Assembly (NCBI RefSeq): GCF_918698245.1
Contig: NZ_CAKKMS010000005.1
Location: forward strand, 248,001 to 312,000
Source of the DNA: Pedobacter sp. Bi126
GTDB taxonomy: Bacteria > Bacteroidota > Bacteroidia > Sphingobacteriales > Sphingobacteriaceae
Length of the DNA stretch: 64,000 nucleotides
Direction: 5' to 3'
Both the position numbers and the translations under genes were made by a program. Under the pieces are notes generated by a model. The model was given only the letters and a program-made list of their open reading frames with translations. It was not told the DNA's origin and searched no databases. Positions 28,033-36,388 of this stretch are shown in pieces (position 1 is the stretch's first letter; each line of letters starts with the position of its first letter).

Positions 28033-28323
28033 AATTTAGGAGACAATAGGGAAGAACTTACCGCGGAGCACAGTTTACTGTTCAGTAAATTATCAAAATG
28101 GCCAAAAAAGAACATAGACCGCATGCCGGGCAGATCCCGCGAGGTATTTATGATGAGTATGCAGGGCACGTCCAACCGCGATACTTCAGCTTAGCTTTCC
28201 ATTTCCATGGGAGCGATAGAAAAGAAGAACATCTCTCGGGCATTGACAGTGCTCCACACAGACCCTGGAGACTATAATCTTGGCATTGTACTGTTATTGC
28301 TTGCCACAGTAAACCAGAATTAA
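28033..28323 (+). pseudogene. Inactivated ECF sigma-70 factor (C-terminal region 4 remnant)
   Basis: Reading this frame through one TAG at 28192-28194 gives a recognisable sigma region 4: DRMPGRSREVFMMSMQGTSN, then after the stop LSISMGAIEKKNISRALTVL. This matches the 'LP.r.R.vF.lsr.eG.s..eIA..L.iS..tVe..i..al' pattern of ECF factors. The frame has no N-terminal sigma region 2 and opens only after a TAA at 28030, so it is a 5'-truncated gene with an internal stop. It lies just inside the left direct repeat. Too short and broken to be functional. Confidence 0.6.
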
Positions 28324-28389
28324 AAACCATTGAGGACACACGTAATACCTTTAGTCAACTTGAAATGGTAAAAAAAGAGCAAATTGTTT

Positions 28390-28845
28390 TTAGATAGAAT
28401 CTATGTCAGCATTTGCCTTTTTTAGAATCTGCAGATTCATATCAAGTACAATGTTATAAAAAGTTTTATCGGAAAGCAGTTCTGCTGAATTCTCCAATCT
28501 ATTAAGTAGAGATGTCCAATATGCAACTATATGGATAACTAGATCTTTTTGATTCAAATTTCCCTGAATAAGGTCATCAAAGGTTTTTATAAATTTATCC
28601 CTGGCTGTAACCACATGGAAGGCGTAATCATCATATGGATCATTCTCATCATAATTATCAGAGAATGCATGGCTGTTAATCAGCGCCAAGAAATCATCAG
28701 TGGCCTCAAGCAATTTCGTATAAACGGTTTTTCTTACCGAATCGTTATAAAATTCCCTGTCATTCCCAAATACAGTGTTTTGAATTAAGCTGGTCAACAT
28801 GGTATCGTTGAGAGTGCCATCTAATGGGAGAGTTTGTTTATTCAT
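28390..28845 (-). CDS. Hypothetical protein
   Basis: 151 residues, acidic and all-helical, no signal or membrane segment, no family I recognise. The segments YTKLLEATDDFLALINSHAF and AYWTSLLNRLENSAELL would form amphipathic helices. It starts at a good ATG (28843-28845) with an A-rich leader, lies 99 bases downstream of the TPR/HEPN-like gene in the same direction, and may be its partner. Confidence 0.6.
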   Translation of the reverse strand: MNKQTLPLDGTLNDTMLTSLIQNTVFGNDREFYNDSVRKTVYTKLLEATDDFLALINSHAFSDNYDENDPYDDYAFHVVTARDKFIKTFDDLIQGNLNQKDLVIHIVAYWTSLLNRLENSAELLSDKTFYNIVLDMNLQILKKANADIDSI

Positions 28846-28944
28846 GAGCTTATTAATTTAGTTTTATTTGCTGCTAATCTAATTAATGTCTGAACGTTAA
28901 AAAAATATTTATGCCAATTACTTAATTATAGTAATCATGAATTA

Positions 28945-31386
28945 TTAAATCAAAATCTTTTTTAAAATTTCCACAGTACTGATAAAACAAAGGTCAGCCT
29001 TGGACTGATCCAAGGGATCTTTGAGCTCTTTGCCAGGATGTACAAAATTCCTATAGATCCGAGATAAATTGCTCAGATGACCGAAATCCCCACCGAAAGC
29101 CTTAGTAGACTGTACGTGGGTGATAAGTTCGCTTAATACGCAATCATACAAAGCCTTGTTTTTTGCCTTGCCATTAGGATCCCTTACCGATAATGACATC
29201 GTGCCTCTGCTTTCACAGAAATAGGTTAAAGCCAGCTCAACTAGCGACCCGGAAAGAATAACACTTGCCTTTAGATGATCCAAAAGATAGATATGGAAAA
29301 GCTCCTTAAAATCCCGTTCAAAGAGCGCTCGATATTTCTTGGACTGGATATTGTCGATAGCCTGCAGAATATCAAAAAAACCTTTTTTTTCCAAAACCTC
29401 AACAGAGATGGAGGTAAAGCCATCTATCCAAGCTTTGGGGATATGGTATTTTTTGATACGTATAAGCTCTTTTTCCAATAGGGGATTGATTCGGTAAATA
29501 ATAGCACGGTAACCATCCCTTTCCCCGGTATTGATCAGATACCCCTTGGATAACCACTGTTCAACAAGTGATTCCGCCCTTGCCTTATCCACCCCGGCGA
29601 GTTTTTGGAACTTGAATAATGGAACAGGTATGTCACCATTATCACAGGCCTCATCTATTTTGGCACCCTGGATAAACTTTAGTAATTTTTCACGCACATA
29701 GTCATTCTCAGACTTTAAAAGTTCTACGGCCAGTTGGTTTTCTTGCTGGATCTTCAGATTCCTTTCAGCGCGGGCGAGATTGCTTATTAGATTGGGATGC
29801 TCGGTCTCTATCAATAGCCCTCTTCGATACAGTACGATTGCTGTAGCATGGTCATCTTCTTTGGCATATAAAACGCCAAGATTATTTAGTACCGCTGTGC
29901 TCTCACCCGACATCTTTAAATAATGCTCATAAAACTCTTTCGCTTTTGGATTTTCTCCTTTTTCAGAATAACTATAAGCAAGGTTAAAAAGGCAATCATT
30001 CTCGGTGAGCTGCTCCAAGTTAAAATATCGTGCCAAAGCTATTACCCTATCATATTGTTTTTTTTCGAAAAATATCAAAAAGATCTTTTTTAAGCGCACA
30101 GCAATCCACCCGGCTAGACGGTAAGTACTACCCAGGTCATCGATAAGATAAGAGTAATAGCGGTCTATTTCAAGAGGGGTATTCGTTTTATTATATAGTA
30201 TGCCGGATAAGGCATTATTTAAGAGATCATCCAAAAAATCATAGTGGTATATATTCAATGAATTCTTTGCCCCTTTAATAAATTTATATTGGTCGTTATG
30301 TTTCTCCTTAAGCACCGCAAGAGTATATTTGATCAAAAAAAGCTTTCCGTTTACAATACTTTTATCTTTTGGGAATCTTAATTTGATAAGTTTAGAGTAG
30401 ATCTCATCCAGATTCTCCAGCTCAATGGTATCCACAAAATGATCAGCTAGAAACACCGGTCCCCCCATAATACGCTCTGCATTCTCGATTAGATCCTTGG
30501 ATATTTCAACGTTTGCCATCAGATCTTCGATCTTTGCATAATCTTCGATGTCTACATACAGGTTCAAAAGGCCCAAAAAGCCAAATAAATAATCTGGGTC
30601 ACCTTTTTTTCCTTCATAAGCGGCCTTAAAATAACCTGCCGCCTCATCCGTCAGTCCTAATTGGACTGCTGATCGGCCCAGCATGTACAGAATCGCATAC
30701 CAGTTATTTCCCGCATCCCAAGCAAAGCTCATCGCCCTTTTAAAATTGATAAGGGCGGATTCGAATGCGCTTTGCCTGTAATAAAGAAAGCCAATATTAA
30801 AAAATAGGCTAGGGGAAACCATCCCCCTATCCATAGCAAGTTCCAGGGTTTCACGATGCAGATCATACATGCCTGCATCCTGATAGTGCCCAGCCAGTAG
30901 AAGATAAAAATCAACGGTATTGGGGAATTTTTCTATCCCTTGTTGAAACAGTTCAATTTTTTCCTGCCCTTTGAGCGAGTATCGCAAGTCAAAAAGCAGT
31001 TCCTCTGGAAAACTTTTCTGTTTCCGCGCAAGGGAAAAATAATACTCAGATTTATCTTTATCGTAAATATATTCAGTTTCTTCGTCAGGAATAAAGCTGT
31101 CCATATCATAAATCTTTCCTAACCAGTAAGCAATATATCCTGTATTGATGCATTCAATATCCTTTTCAAGCGCAAGCAATAGTTCATCGGCTGCCTTTTG
31201 GTAATGCCCCCTTTGCTTATAAACATGCCCCAGGGCATTGTAACTGGAAGACTTGAGAGGAAAGTCGACAATGAGTTTATTACAAATTTCCTCGACGAGG
31301 TCAAATTCGCCGTTATCAAAAGCCAGCCATACTTTGTCCATAGCCGCCTGATATTCATTTTCGTGCAATTCCCCTGCTTTATCCAT
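28945..31386 (-). CDS. TPR-repeat protein with HEPN-like C-terminal domain
   Basis: Cytosolic 813-residue protein. Residues about 15-270 and 430-560 are TPR-like helical repeats (SSYNALGHVYKQRGHYQKAA; STAVLNNLGVLYAKEDDHAT). Around 600-660 a winged-helix-like stretch is suggested by AESLVEQWLSKGYLI. The last 110 residues resemble DUF4145/HEPN-like domains: LVELALTYFCESRG, then LSRIYRNFVHPGKE, which fits the R-x(4-6)-H pattern of HEPN ribonucleases. I chose the ATG at 31386; an upstream TTG would add 16 residues. The arrangement, protein-interaction repeats plus a possible RNase domain, suits a stress or defence effector, but no function is proven and the HEPN call is tentative. Confidence 0.6.
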   Translation of the reverse strand: MDKAGELHENEYQAAMDKVWLAFDNGEFDLVEEICNKLIVDFPLKSSSYNALGHVYKQRGHYQKAADELLLALEKDIECINTGYIAYWLGKIYDMDSFIPDEETEYIYDKDKSEYYFSLARKQKSFPEELLFDLRYSLKGQEKIELFQQGIEKFPNTVDFYLLLAGHYQDAGMYDLHRETLELAMDRGMVSPSLFFNIGFLYYRQSAFESALINFKRAMSFAWDAGNNWYAILYMLGRSAVQLGLTDEAAGYFKAAYEGKKGDPDYLFGFLGLLNLYVDIEDYAKIEDLMANVEISKDLIENAERIMGGPVFLADHFVDTIELENLDEIYSKLIKLRFPKDKSIVNGKLFLIKYTLAVLKEKHNDQYKFIKGAKNSLNIYHYDFLDDLLNNALSGILYNKTNTPLEIDRYYSYLIDDLGSTYRLAGWIAVRLKKIFLIFFEKKQYDRVIALARYFNLEQLTENDCLFNLAYSYSEKGENPKAKEFYEHYLKMSGESTAVLNNLGVLYAKEDDHATAIVLYRRGLLIETEHPNLISNLARAERNLKIQQENQLAVELLKSENDYVREKLLKFIQGAKIDEACDNGDIPVPLFKFQKLAGVDKARAESLVEQWLSKGYLINTGERDGYRAIIYRINPLLEKELIRIKKYHIPKAWIDGFTSISVEVLEKKGFFDILQAIDNIQSKKYRALFERDFKELFHIYLLDHLKASVILSGSLVELALTYFCESRGTMSLSVRDPNGKAKNKALYDCVLSELITHVQSTKAFGGDFGHLSNLSRIYRNFVHPGKELKDPLDQSKADLCFISTVEILKKILI

Positions 31387-31843
31387 ATTCTGAAGTTTTG
31401 AAATATATCTGCTCCTTCTAAGCTGATGATGCAAAGATATAAGCCAACTGCGCAGAGCATCTGCGTAGTTAATGTTTTTTCTAAAATTTTTTAATTTAAA
31501 TTCGTCAGGTGCAATATTGATGGAAAAAGTCCAGGGAAAGCTGTTTGCTTTTCCGAATCAGATGCTAAATACATCCAATAAACCCCTTATCATTGTAAAC
31601 GCATAACTTCTAAGCACTCTTAACGCAGGATATCGTTAGCCATTACCCGCTTTAAAGTGAAATTCAATAGTGAAAATAAGCTAAGTAATTTCAATTTCGT
31701 TAAGCGCCATGTCTGTTACCCTTGCAAACTGGAACCTCACCCTTCTTCAATCTACTGTCCAGGGTTGTTGATGAAGGGATAAGTATCGTTATAGGGTATA
31801 TTATAATAAGGGAGAGGCGTTTCAGCAATTTCATTTTGGTATA
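31387..31843. other. Intergenic region between hxsA and TPR/HEPN-like gene
   Basis: 457 bases between two minus-strand genes. It should contain the promoter of the TPR gene and the end of the hxs transcript. A plus-strand frame at 31722-31925 overlaps hxsA antisense and is not called. No strong terminator hairpin was found. Confidence 0.4.
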
Positions 31844-32590
31844 TTATAGATCTTCTCTTTCGATGGAAATGAGTGTTGCCAGTCCGGCGATGCCGTCGGG
31901 CTGTAGAAAGTGGAGTTTCTGGTAGGTCCTGACGGCCTGTTCGGTCCTGAAACCAAAAATTCCGCTGATCGGTACCGAATAATCCTGGGCCTTGAGCATT
32001 TTCTGGAGTTTTGTTACATCGCTGCCTTTGCAGCCTCTTTTTAATACGCGACGGGTTAGTGGCGCAGGATCGAAGCTGTAGTTATTTAAATCATATGCCG
32101 GGATTGCTGTGAATGTTGACCGTGCCCGTTTGATGCTTTTCTTGCGTGTCCTGTAGGCTGATGGGGTATATCTTTTGGGTGTCCTTGTTGTTGTTGAGCG
32201 GCTGCGTGTGGTTGTATATAAGCTGCGTACTGTTGGGGCGGGGACTGATATGGGGATAACAGGTTCTTCATATACGGGCGTGCTCTGTCTGTACACGGGG
32301 GAGGATGATCCGTGCGAGGCATGGGAGGCATGCGAAGAATGGGATGAATGTGAGGAGTGTGATGAATGGGAGGTGTGCATAAAGATCCTTCCACTTTCGG
32401 GGCTGGCCATGTTCAGTTTCAGGGTCAGTCTGGGTTTTATATTGTTGGCTTTTGGAACTGTGAAGTTATCCGGGGCAAGATGATCCGGCAGATCTGTTGT
32501 TATATGGGCCTGGCTGGAGGTGGGGTTCAGGGCTGCTGTTGCACCTGCGATCACCGAGAGTATTTTTTTGTATATGTTGAGTTTTTTCAT
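31844..32590 (-). CDS. hxsA: His-Xaa-Ser repeat protein HxsA with peptidoglycan-binding domain
   Basis: Presumed substrate of the Hxs modification enzymes, 248 residues. Residues 1-28 look like a signal peptide (KKILSVIAGATAALN). The motif KPRLTLKLN is at 52-60. Eight histidines at exact three-residue spacing (72, 75, 78, 81, 84, 87, 90, 93) form H-[TSAG]-S repeats. Residues about 100-170 are Ser/Thr/Arg-rich. Residues about 180-248 are a PG_binding_1 domain (LKRGCKGSDVTKLQKMLKAQ, GIFGFRTEQAVRTYQK, DGIAGLATL). Last gene of the operon, 38 bases after hxsA2. The layout predicts an exported protein held on the cell wall, displaying a modified His-Ser strip. The nature of the modification is not known to me. 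Confidence 0.88.
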   Translation of the reverse strand: MKKLNIYKKILSVIAGATAALNPTSSQAHITTDLPDHLAPDNFTVPKANNIKPRLTLKLNMASPESGRIFMHTSHSSHSSHSSHSSHASHASHGSSSPVYRQSTPVYEEPVIPISVPAPTVRSLYTTTRSRSTTTRTPKRYTPSAYRTRKKSIKRARSTFTAIPAYDLNNYSFDPAPLTRRVLKRGCKGSDVTKLQKMLKAQDYSVPISGIFGFRTEQAVRTYQKLHFLQPDGIAGLATLISIEREDL

Positions 32591-32628
32591 GAGCGCTGTT
32601 TTGTATTGTGGTTGAATGCTTCTTGCTC

Positions 32629-33054
32629 TTATTTCTTTTTATTACTGTTTTTTCCGGCCTGGTAGAGCCCGTATCCGACTGCGCCGGCGATGAGTACCCC
32701 GACTGCTCCGCTGCCTCCGCTACTACCTCCTCCGCCGCCGCGGCTGGAATATCCCCCGGATGAGTGGGAGGAATGTGAGCTGTGCGAACTGTGTGAGGAA
32801 TGGGAGCTGTGGTAGGCCAGTAGGCTCCGGGAAATGTTGCTTGGGTTCAGTTTTAGGGTCAACTTGGGTTTCCATAGCCTGTGCGGGGGAAATGCCTTTG
32901 TTGTGTTTTCTGTGCCAACCGCTTCGTCAAGACTCTGTGGTATTGCAGTGGCTACTGCTTTGTTGGTTAGCATGGCCAGTGATGCGGTCGCGACCGAAAA
33001 TATCTTTCCTGATAAACGCAGGTGTTCCAGCCTGCCCGATTTCTTTTTTAACAT
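32629..33054 (-). CDS. hxsA2: His-Xaa-Ser repeat protein, HxsA2-type
   Basis: Second presumed substrate, 141 residues. A hydrophobic stretch about 17-37 (KIFSVATASLAMLTNKAVATA) serves as signal. KPKLTLKLN lies at 62-70 and six His-Ser-Ser repeats begin at H82 (82, 85, 88, 91, 94, 97). A Gly/Ser-rich linker (about 98-115) leads to a short hydrophobic helix (AVGVLIAGAVGYGLYQAG) and a basic end, so it is probably membrane-anchored, unlike HxsA. Its ATG overlaps the hxsC stop by 7 bases, which implies translational coupling between enzyme and substrate. Confidence 0.85.
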   Translation of the reverse strand: MLKKKSGRLEHLRLSGKIFSVATASLAMLTNKAVATAIPQSLDEAVGTENTTKAFPPHRLWKPKLTLKLNPSNISRSLLAYHSSHSSHSSHSSHSSHSSGGYSSRGGGGGSSGGSGAVGVLIAGAVGYGLYQAGKNSNKKK

Positions 33055-34217
33055 GTTTCTGGCAGTGTTTCGTTAATCTTTTGATTGATGATCGGTGCGA
33101 TTGCCCGGCTGTGTTTTTTTAGGTTCCAGGTGAAAAGTCCCCCGCAGTCGTTGAGTTTTTCGCATGCCTGGCATTCGGGCAGGTATTCGTTTTTCCAGTC
33201 GGAAATGGACTTGCGGCAGTGTGCCCACAGCTTTTCGGGAATGGTACATAACTGGGTATTATATATGGATACGTTCATGTTGCGGTAGGACAGATACTCC
33301 ACAGCTTTGGTCAGTTCTGTGGTATAGTCTACAGGGTCGATCCAGAGTTTTTCGATGTTGAAGGGGGTATAACCTGTAAATTCAAGGCCCATAAAGGTGA
33401 TGTGTTCGCTAAAGGGCAGGTTCTTGTAAATGTATGCCGATAGTTTTGCAAGCCTTGGTATGGATGCTTTGTGCAATACAACACGGATTTCTATCCTGAT
33501 ACCGTACCGGGCAAGGTTATGTAACCCCAGGATGGTCTGGTTAAAGGCATCTTTTGCCTGTACAATGTAGTCGTGGCTATCCGCATAGTCGGAATATAGC
33601 GGGATACCGAGCATAATCCTGTGGTTCTGTATTTTTGCGAGCCGCTGTGCCATGTGGTTCCAGGCAAATGTCCTGCCGTTGGTGAGGATATGGATTTCTG
33701 TATCGGGCAGTTCTATAGTGATCAGCTCCAACAGAGAGAAGAAGAGTTCTCCCATGAGTGTCGGTTCTCCTCCTGATATGGTCAATTCCATACAGTCTTT
33801 TGGGATCAGTGGGATAGCCCGTTTATATATCTCATAAAGTGCAGGAATATCGTCTTTGTCCCTTGGTGGCTGGGAACACATCAGGCAGTTGCTATTGCAC
33901 CTCTCGGTGGAAAGGATGGTGTTGTGGTAGGAGTTTACCCGATAGAGTGTCCGGATAACACCATTGCTGTCTGCCATCACTACGTCCCCTTCTTCGAGAT
34001 GGTCAAGGGAGTTACAGCCATATACCTGCGGGGTGATGTGCTGTGAGATTGTTTTTTGGTGATCTGTTGTGATGGTTGCCAGTGTTCCTGTGGGGAGTAG
34101 CCCTGCTATGCTGGTGATATAGATGAGCTTGTTATTTTGATTATAGGGATCCCTGGTGATCTTTCCAACCACAAAATCATCAATGCCGATTGCTTTTCCT
34201 TTTGCCCTGAATATCAT
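33048..34217 (-). CDS. hxsC: Radical SAM maturase HxsC
   Basis: Radical SAM enzyme of 389 residues, one of the paired maturases of the His-Xaa-Ser system. The SAM-cluster motif is C107-x3-C111-x2-C114 (RCNSNCLMCSQPP). ELTISGGEPTLMG supplies the GGE motif. A C-terminal cysteine cluster (CRKS, then PECQACEKLNDCGGLF) suggests auxiliary iron-sulfur binding. I start at the ATG 34217, seven bases after the hxsB stop; the longer frame would use TTG and overlap hxsB. Expected to modify the repeat proteins in the cytosol before export. Substrate residues and chemistry are inference from context. Confidence 0.9.
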   Translation of the reverse strand: MIFRAKGKAIGIDDFVVGKITRDPYNQNNKLIYITSIAGLLPTGTLATITTDHQKTISQHITPQVYGCNSLDHLEEGDVVMADSNGVIRTLYRVNSYHNTILSTERCNSNCLMCSQPPRDKDDIPALYEIYKRAIPLIPKDCMELTISGGEPTLMGELFFSLLELITIELPDTEIHILTNGRTFAWNHMAQRLAKIQNHRIMLGIPLYSDYADSHDYIVQAKDAFNQTILGLHNLARYGIRIEIRVVLHKASIPRLAKLSAYIYKNLPFSEHITFMGLEFTGYTPFNIEKLWIDPVDYTTELTKAVEYLSYRNMNVSIYNTQLCTIPEKLWAHCRKSISDWKNEYLPECQACEKLNDCGGLFTWNLKKHSRAIAPIINQKINETLPETC

Positions 34218-34224
34218 ATCTTTA

Positions 34225-35712
34225 TTATCTGATCCAGCTTTCAAAAACTTTTGTTATTTCTTCGCTCCCGTCCATCAGTTCGATGAGGTAACGGATGATC
34301 TCCATGTTCTTGCGGCAGAAGGTGCTGGTCGGCCGGTAGCCCCAGATGTCCCCTTGGGTGGCATGGTTGTGCACTGGATCCGATCCGCAATAGCTCTGGA
34401 AGGCACATTCGGAGCAGCCTGGCAGAGATTCATTTGTCATCACTTCAGCAATTTCCATAGCGCGTTCGCCGTAAAAGATTTCTTCATATGATGAGCTGTC
34501 GAGGTGGCCGAGCCTGAAGGTATAGTCGCCTGATTCTGCCAGCATCCGGCTTTCATCGGTCGCGTATACGTTTCCGTCATAATTGAAAAGGATAACATTG
34601 GTGATAGCACCTGCTGGAGAATTGAGGTCTACATAACCTACAGGAAAAGGCGTAAGTATCTTCTTGAGTATGATCGTGGCATACTGTTCTCTAAAAAATT
34701 CTCCCTTAAGGTTGTATGCAATAATGTGCTGTAGTGCAGTTTTGTAAAAACTGAGGAAATCATCCATTGCATATTTGTTCTTTCGCTCGTTGCTCAGTGC
34801 AAAGCCGTACGGTGAGATCGGGCGCAGAAAAATGCTGTCAAAACCCCTTGCCCTGTATTCTTCCACGATTTCTATTGGATGGGCAAGTGAGAGGTTTGTT
34901 GCGGTCATTAAGGCCGATATGCTATCTTTTTCGATCACATTATTTGCCATCTCTATTCCTGCCACCGTCAGTTCGTAGCTGTTGTTCCCCGGTCGCCTCC
35001 GGTTCTGGTTGTGTATAAAACCTGGCCCGTCCAGTGAGGTGGAAAGAAGTATGCCGTTTTCCTTGCAGTATTCCAGTATTTCCATTGTGATTACTGCAAG
35101 GTTGGTACAGATCACATAGGTGACCTTTTTGTTGTAGCTTACTGCAAGTCTTTTTGTTCTTTCAACGGCATATTTAATGTTGTCAAAAGCCAAAAGTGCT
35201 TCACCTCCCTGAAATTCCATGGTTACAAAAGGATTAGGGGACTCCATCATCAGATCGATCCCACGGTCGATATGTTTTTTGGACATATCAAAGGCATCCT
35301 TATCTGTTGTTACCCTGGATACCTGACAATAGTGGCAGGTATGTTCGCAGCGCAGTGTAATGACAAATATATGCAGGTTGGTGAAATCATCCAGAAAAGA
35401 CTTTTTTGTTCGATACCTGGTAGCCAGGACATCGATCAATGCGGGGATTGGGCTTTCTGAGATGAACATGCCGGCGATAAGATCAGCATAAAGTTCTGAA
35501 TCCAATTGTTTGTCGATTTCCCGTCCGATGATACGTGCTACTGTTCCGGTAGGGTAAACAAGATGATCTCCCACTTCGTTTACAACCACTTCGCGCTGGG
35601 AATTGAGCCTGTGGAAGCGGAAGGGCATCAGGAAATACGTTTCTGTTTTTACAGAAAAGTAATCCGTGTCCTTGAATTTTCTGTTCGGTCTGGAGAGCGT
35701 GGAAACAATCAT
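34225..35712 (-). CDS. hxsB: Radical SAM maturase HxsB with SPASM-like C-terminus
   Basis: Radical SAM enzyme of 495 residues, partner of HxsC. The N-terminal YFLMPFRFHRL ... NEVGDHLVYP block is characteristic of HxsB. The SAM cluster is C122-x3-C126-x2-C129 (RCEHTCHYC), and EFQGGEALL provides the GGE motif. The C-terminal cysteine set (PGCSECAFQSYCG, then STFCRKN) is SPASM-like, as in peptide-modifying radical SAM enzymes. The ATG at 35712 lies four bases after the hxsD stop and is preferred to the longer frame, which would overlap hxsD. The two enzymes with HxsD form the cytosolic maturation part of the operon. Confidence 0.9.
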   Translation of the reverse strand: MIVSTLSRPNRKFKDTDYFSVKTETYFLMPFRFHRLNSQREVVVNEVGDHLVYPTGTVARIIGREIDKQLDSELYADLIAGMFISESPIPALIDVLATRYRTKKSFLDDFTNLHIFVITLRCEHTCHYCQVSRVTTDKDAFDMSKKHIDRGIDLMMESPNPFVTMEFQGGEALLAFDNIKYAVERTKRLAVSYNKKVTYVICTNLAVITMEILEYCKENGILLSTSLDGPGFIHNQNRRRPGNNSYELTVAGIEMANNVIEKDSISALMTATNLSLAHPIEIVEEYRARGFDSIFLRPISPYGFALSNERKNKYAMDDFLSFYKTALQHIIAYNLKGEFFREQYATIILKKILTPFPVGYVDLNSPAGAITNVILFNYDGNVYATDESRMLAESGDYTFRLGHLDSSSYEEIFYGERAMEIAEVMTNESLPGCSECAFQSYCGSDPVHNHATQGDIWGYRPTSTFCRKNMEIIRYLIELMDGSEEITKVFESWIR

Positions 35713-35716
35713 TTGC

Positions 35717-36112
35717 TTAGTTTTGGTATGGATTGATCGCATGCACATCAAAACCTACAGGGTCTGATACTTCTCCGGCGGGCTCCTCATCATATTCACC
35801 GTTGGAAAAGGCCTTGGCAATCAACAAATCTCTGATATTGGCTGTTTCTTTTGTTACGGTATCCCGTAGACTATAATCTATGATGTCCCGTTCGAATTTT
35901 AACTGGTAGGCTTCCAGATCGGTCTGTTCAGTTTCTGCGGCCAGTACGCTAAGGGTGACGCAGTAGTACGTACTGTCCAAGCTTCTGAAATCTGTATGAA
36001 ATTTATCCCCGTACCAATAAAGGCATTTTAGGATCACATTACTGGAATAGATGGAGCGGTCAAGGTAGATAATGATGCTATTACCGTTGATGTGGTTGTG
36101 GAGAGGCGTCAT
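35717..36112 (-). CDS. hxsD: His-Xaa-Ser system protein HxsD
   Basis: Small cytosolic partner protein, 131 residues from the ATG at 36112. A longer frame reaches a TTG at 36208 but its extra residues resemble nothing in the family. HxsD features: IIIYLDRSIYSSNVILKCLYW near the N-terminus, followed by a DxIIDYSLRD segment (about 76-84) that fits the LLNDYxLRE signature I remember for this family. It is the first gene of hxsD-hxsB-hxsC-hxsA2-hxsA. Its small size and conserved position suggest a substrate-binding or adaptor role, which is inference. Confidence 0.82.
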   Translation of the reverse strand: MTPLHNHINGNSIIIYLDRSIYSSNVILKCLYWYGDKFHTDFRSLDSTYYCVTLSVLAAETEQTDLEAYQLKFERDIIDYSLRDTVTKETANIRDLLIAKAFSNGEYDEEPAGEVSDPVGFDVHAINPYQN

Positions 36113-36145
36113 GTCAGGGATAATTTGATCCAATGTAGTTAAAAT

Positions 36146-36388
36146 ATGAAAGAGATTGATGAAAATATGGAAAAGATTAACAATATCAATCCACAGCGGG
36201 AGATTCAAAGAAAATCATGTGTTGATATTTTTGGTGGTTTTTCAAGTTTTGAGGTGGCGGACAAAAGGTATCTCGCGAAAGTTATCCCACCTAAAAGTAT
36301 TGATTTCAAAACTGGAAATCTTTTATTAATGCTGCAGGATGCATTGTCGAAAATATTAGTTCCAAATCAAAAAATGCTACGACTATAA
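36146..36388 (+). CDS. Small hypothetical protein, divergent from hxsD
   Basis: 80 residues, charged N-terminus and a KVIPPKSIDFKTGNLLLMLQ segment; no family recognised. Its start is 33 bases from the hxsD start on the other strand, so the two share a promoter region. Its stop overlaps the next start by one base (TAATG), which supports a two-gene unit. Confidence 0.4.
   Translation: MKEIDENMEKINNINPQREIQRKSCVDIFGGFSSFEVADKRYLAKVIPPKSIDFKTGNLLLMLQDALSKILVPNQKMLRL

Noticed and set aside
31722..31925. Plus-strand frame (SPFFNLLSRVVDEG region) before hxsA end
   Set aside because: Runs antisense into hxsA, lacks a ribosome site and matches nothing known.
32175..32483. Plus-strand frame antisense to the hxsA repeats, rich in Glu/Cys/Trp
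   Set aside because: It is the mirror of the His-Ser codon array; the minus strand carries the signal peptide, motif and PG-binding domain.
31844..33054. His-Ser arrays considered as simple low-complexity expansion
   Set aside because: Mixed AGY and TCN serine codons, exact period and adjacent radical SAM genes argue for a selected peptide.
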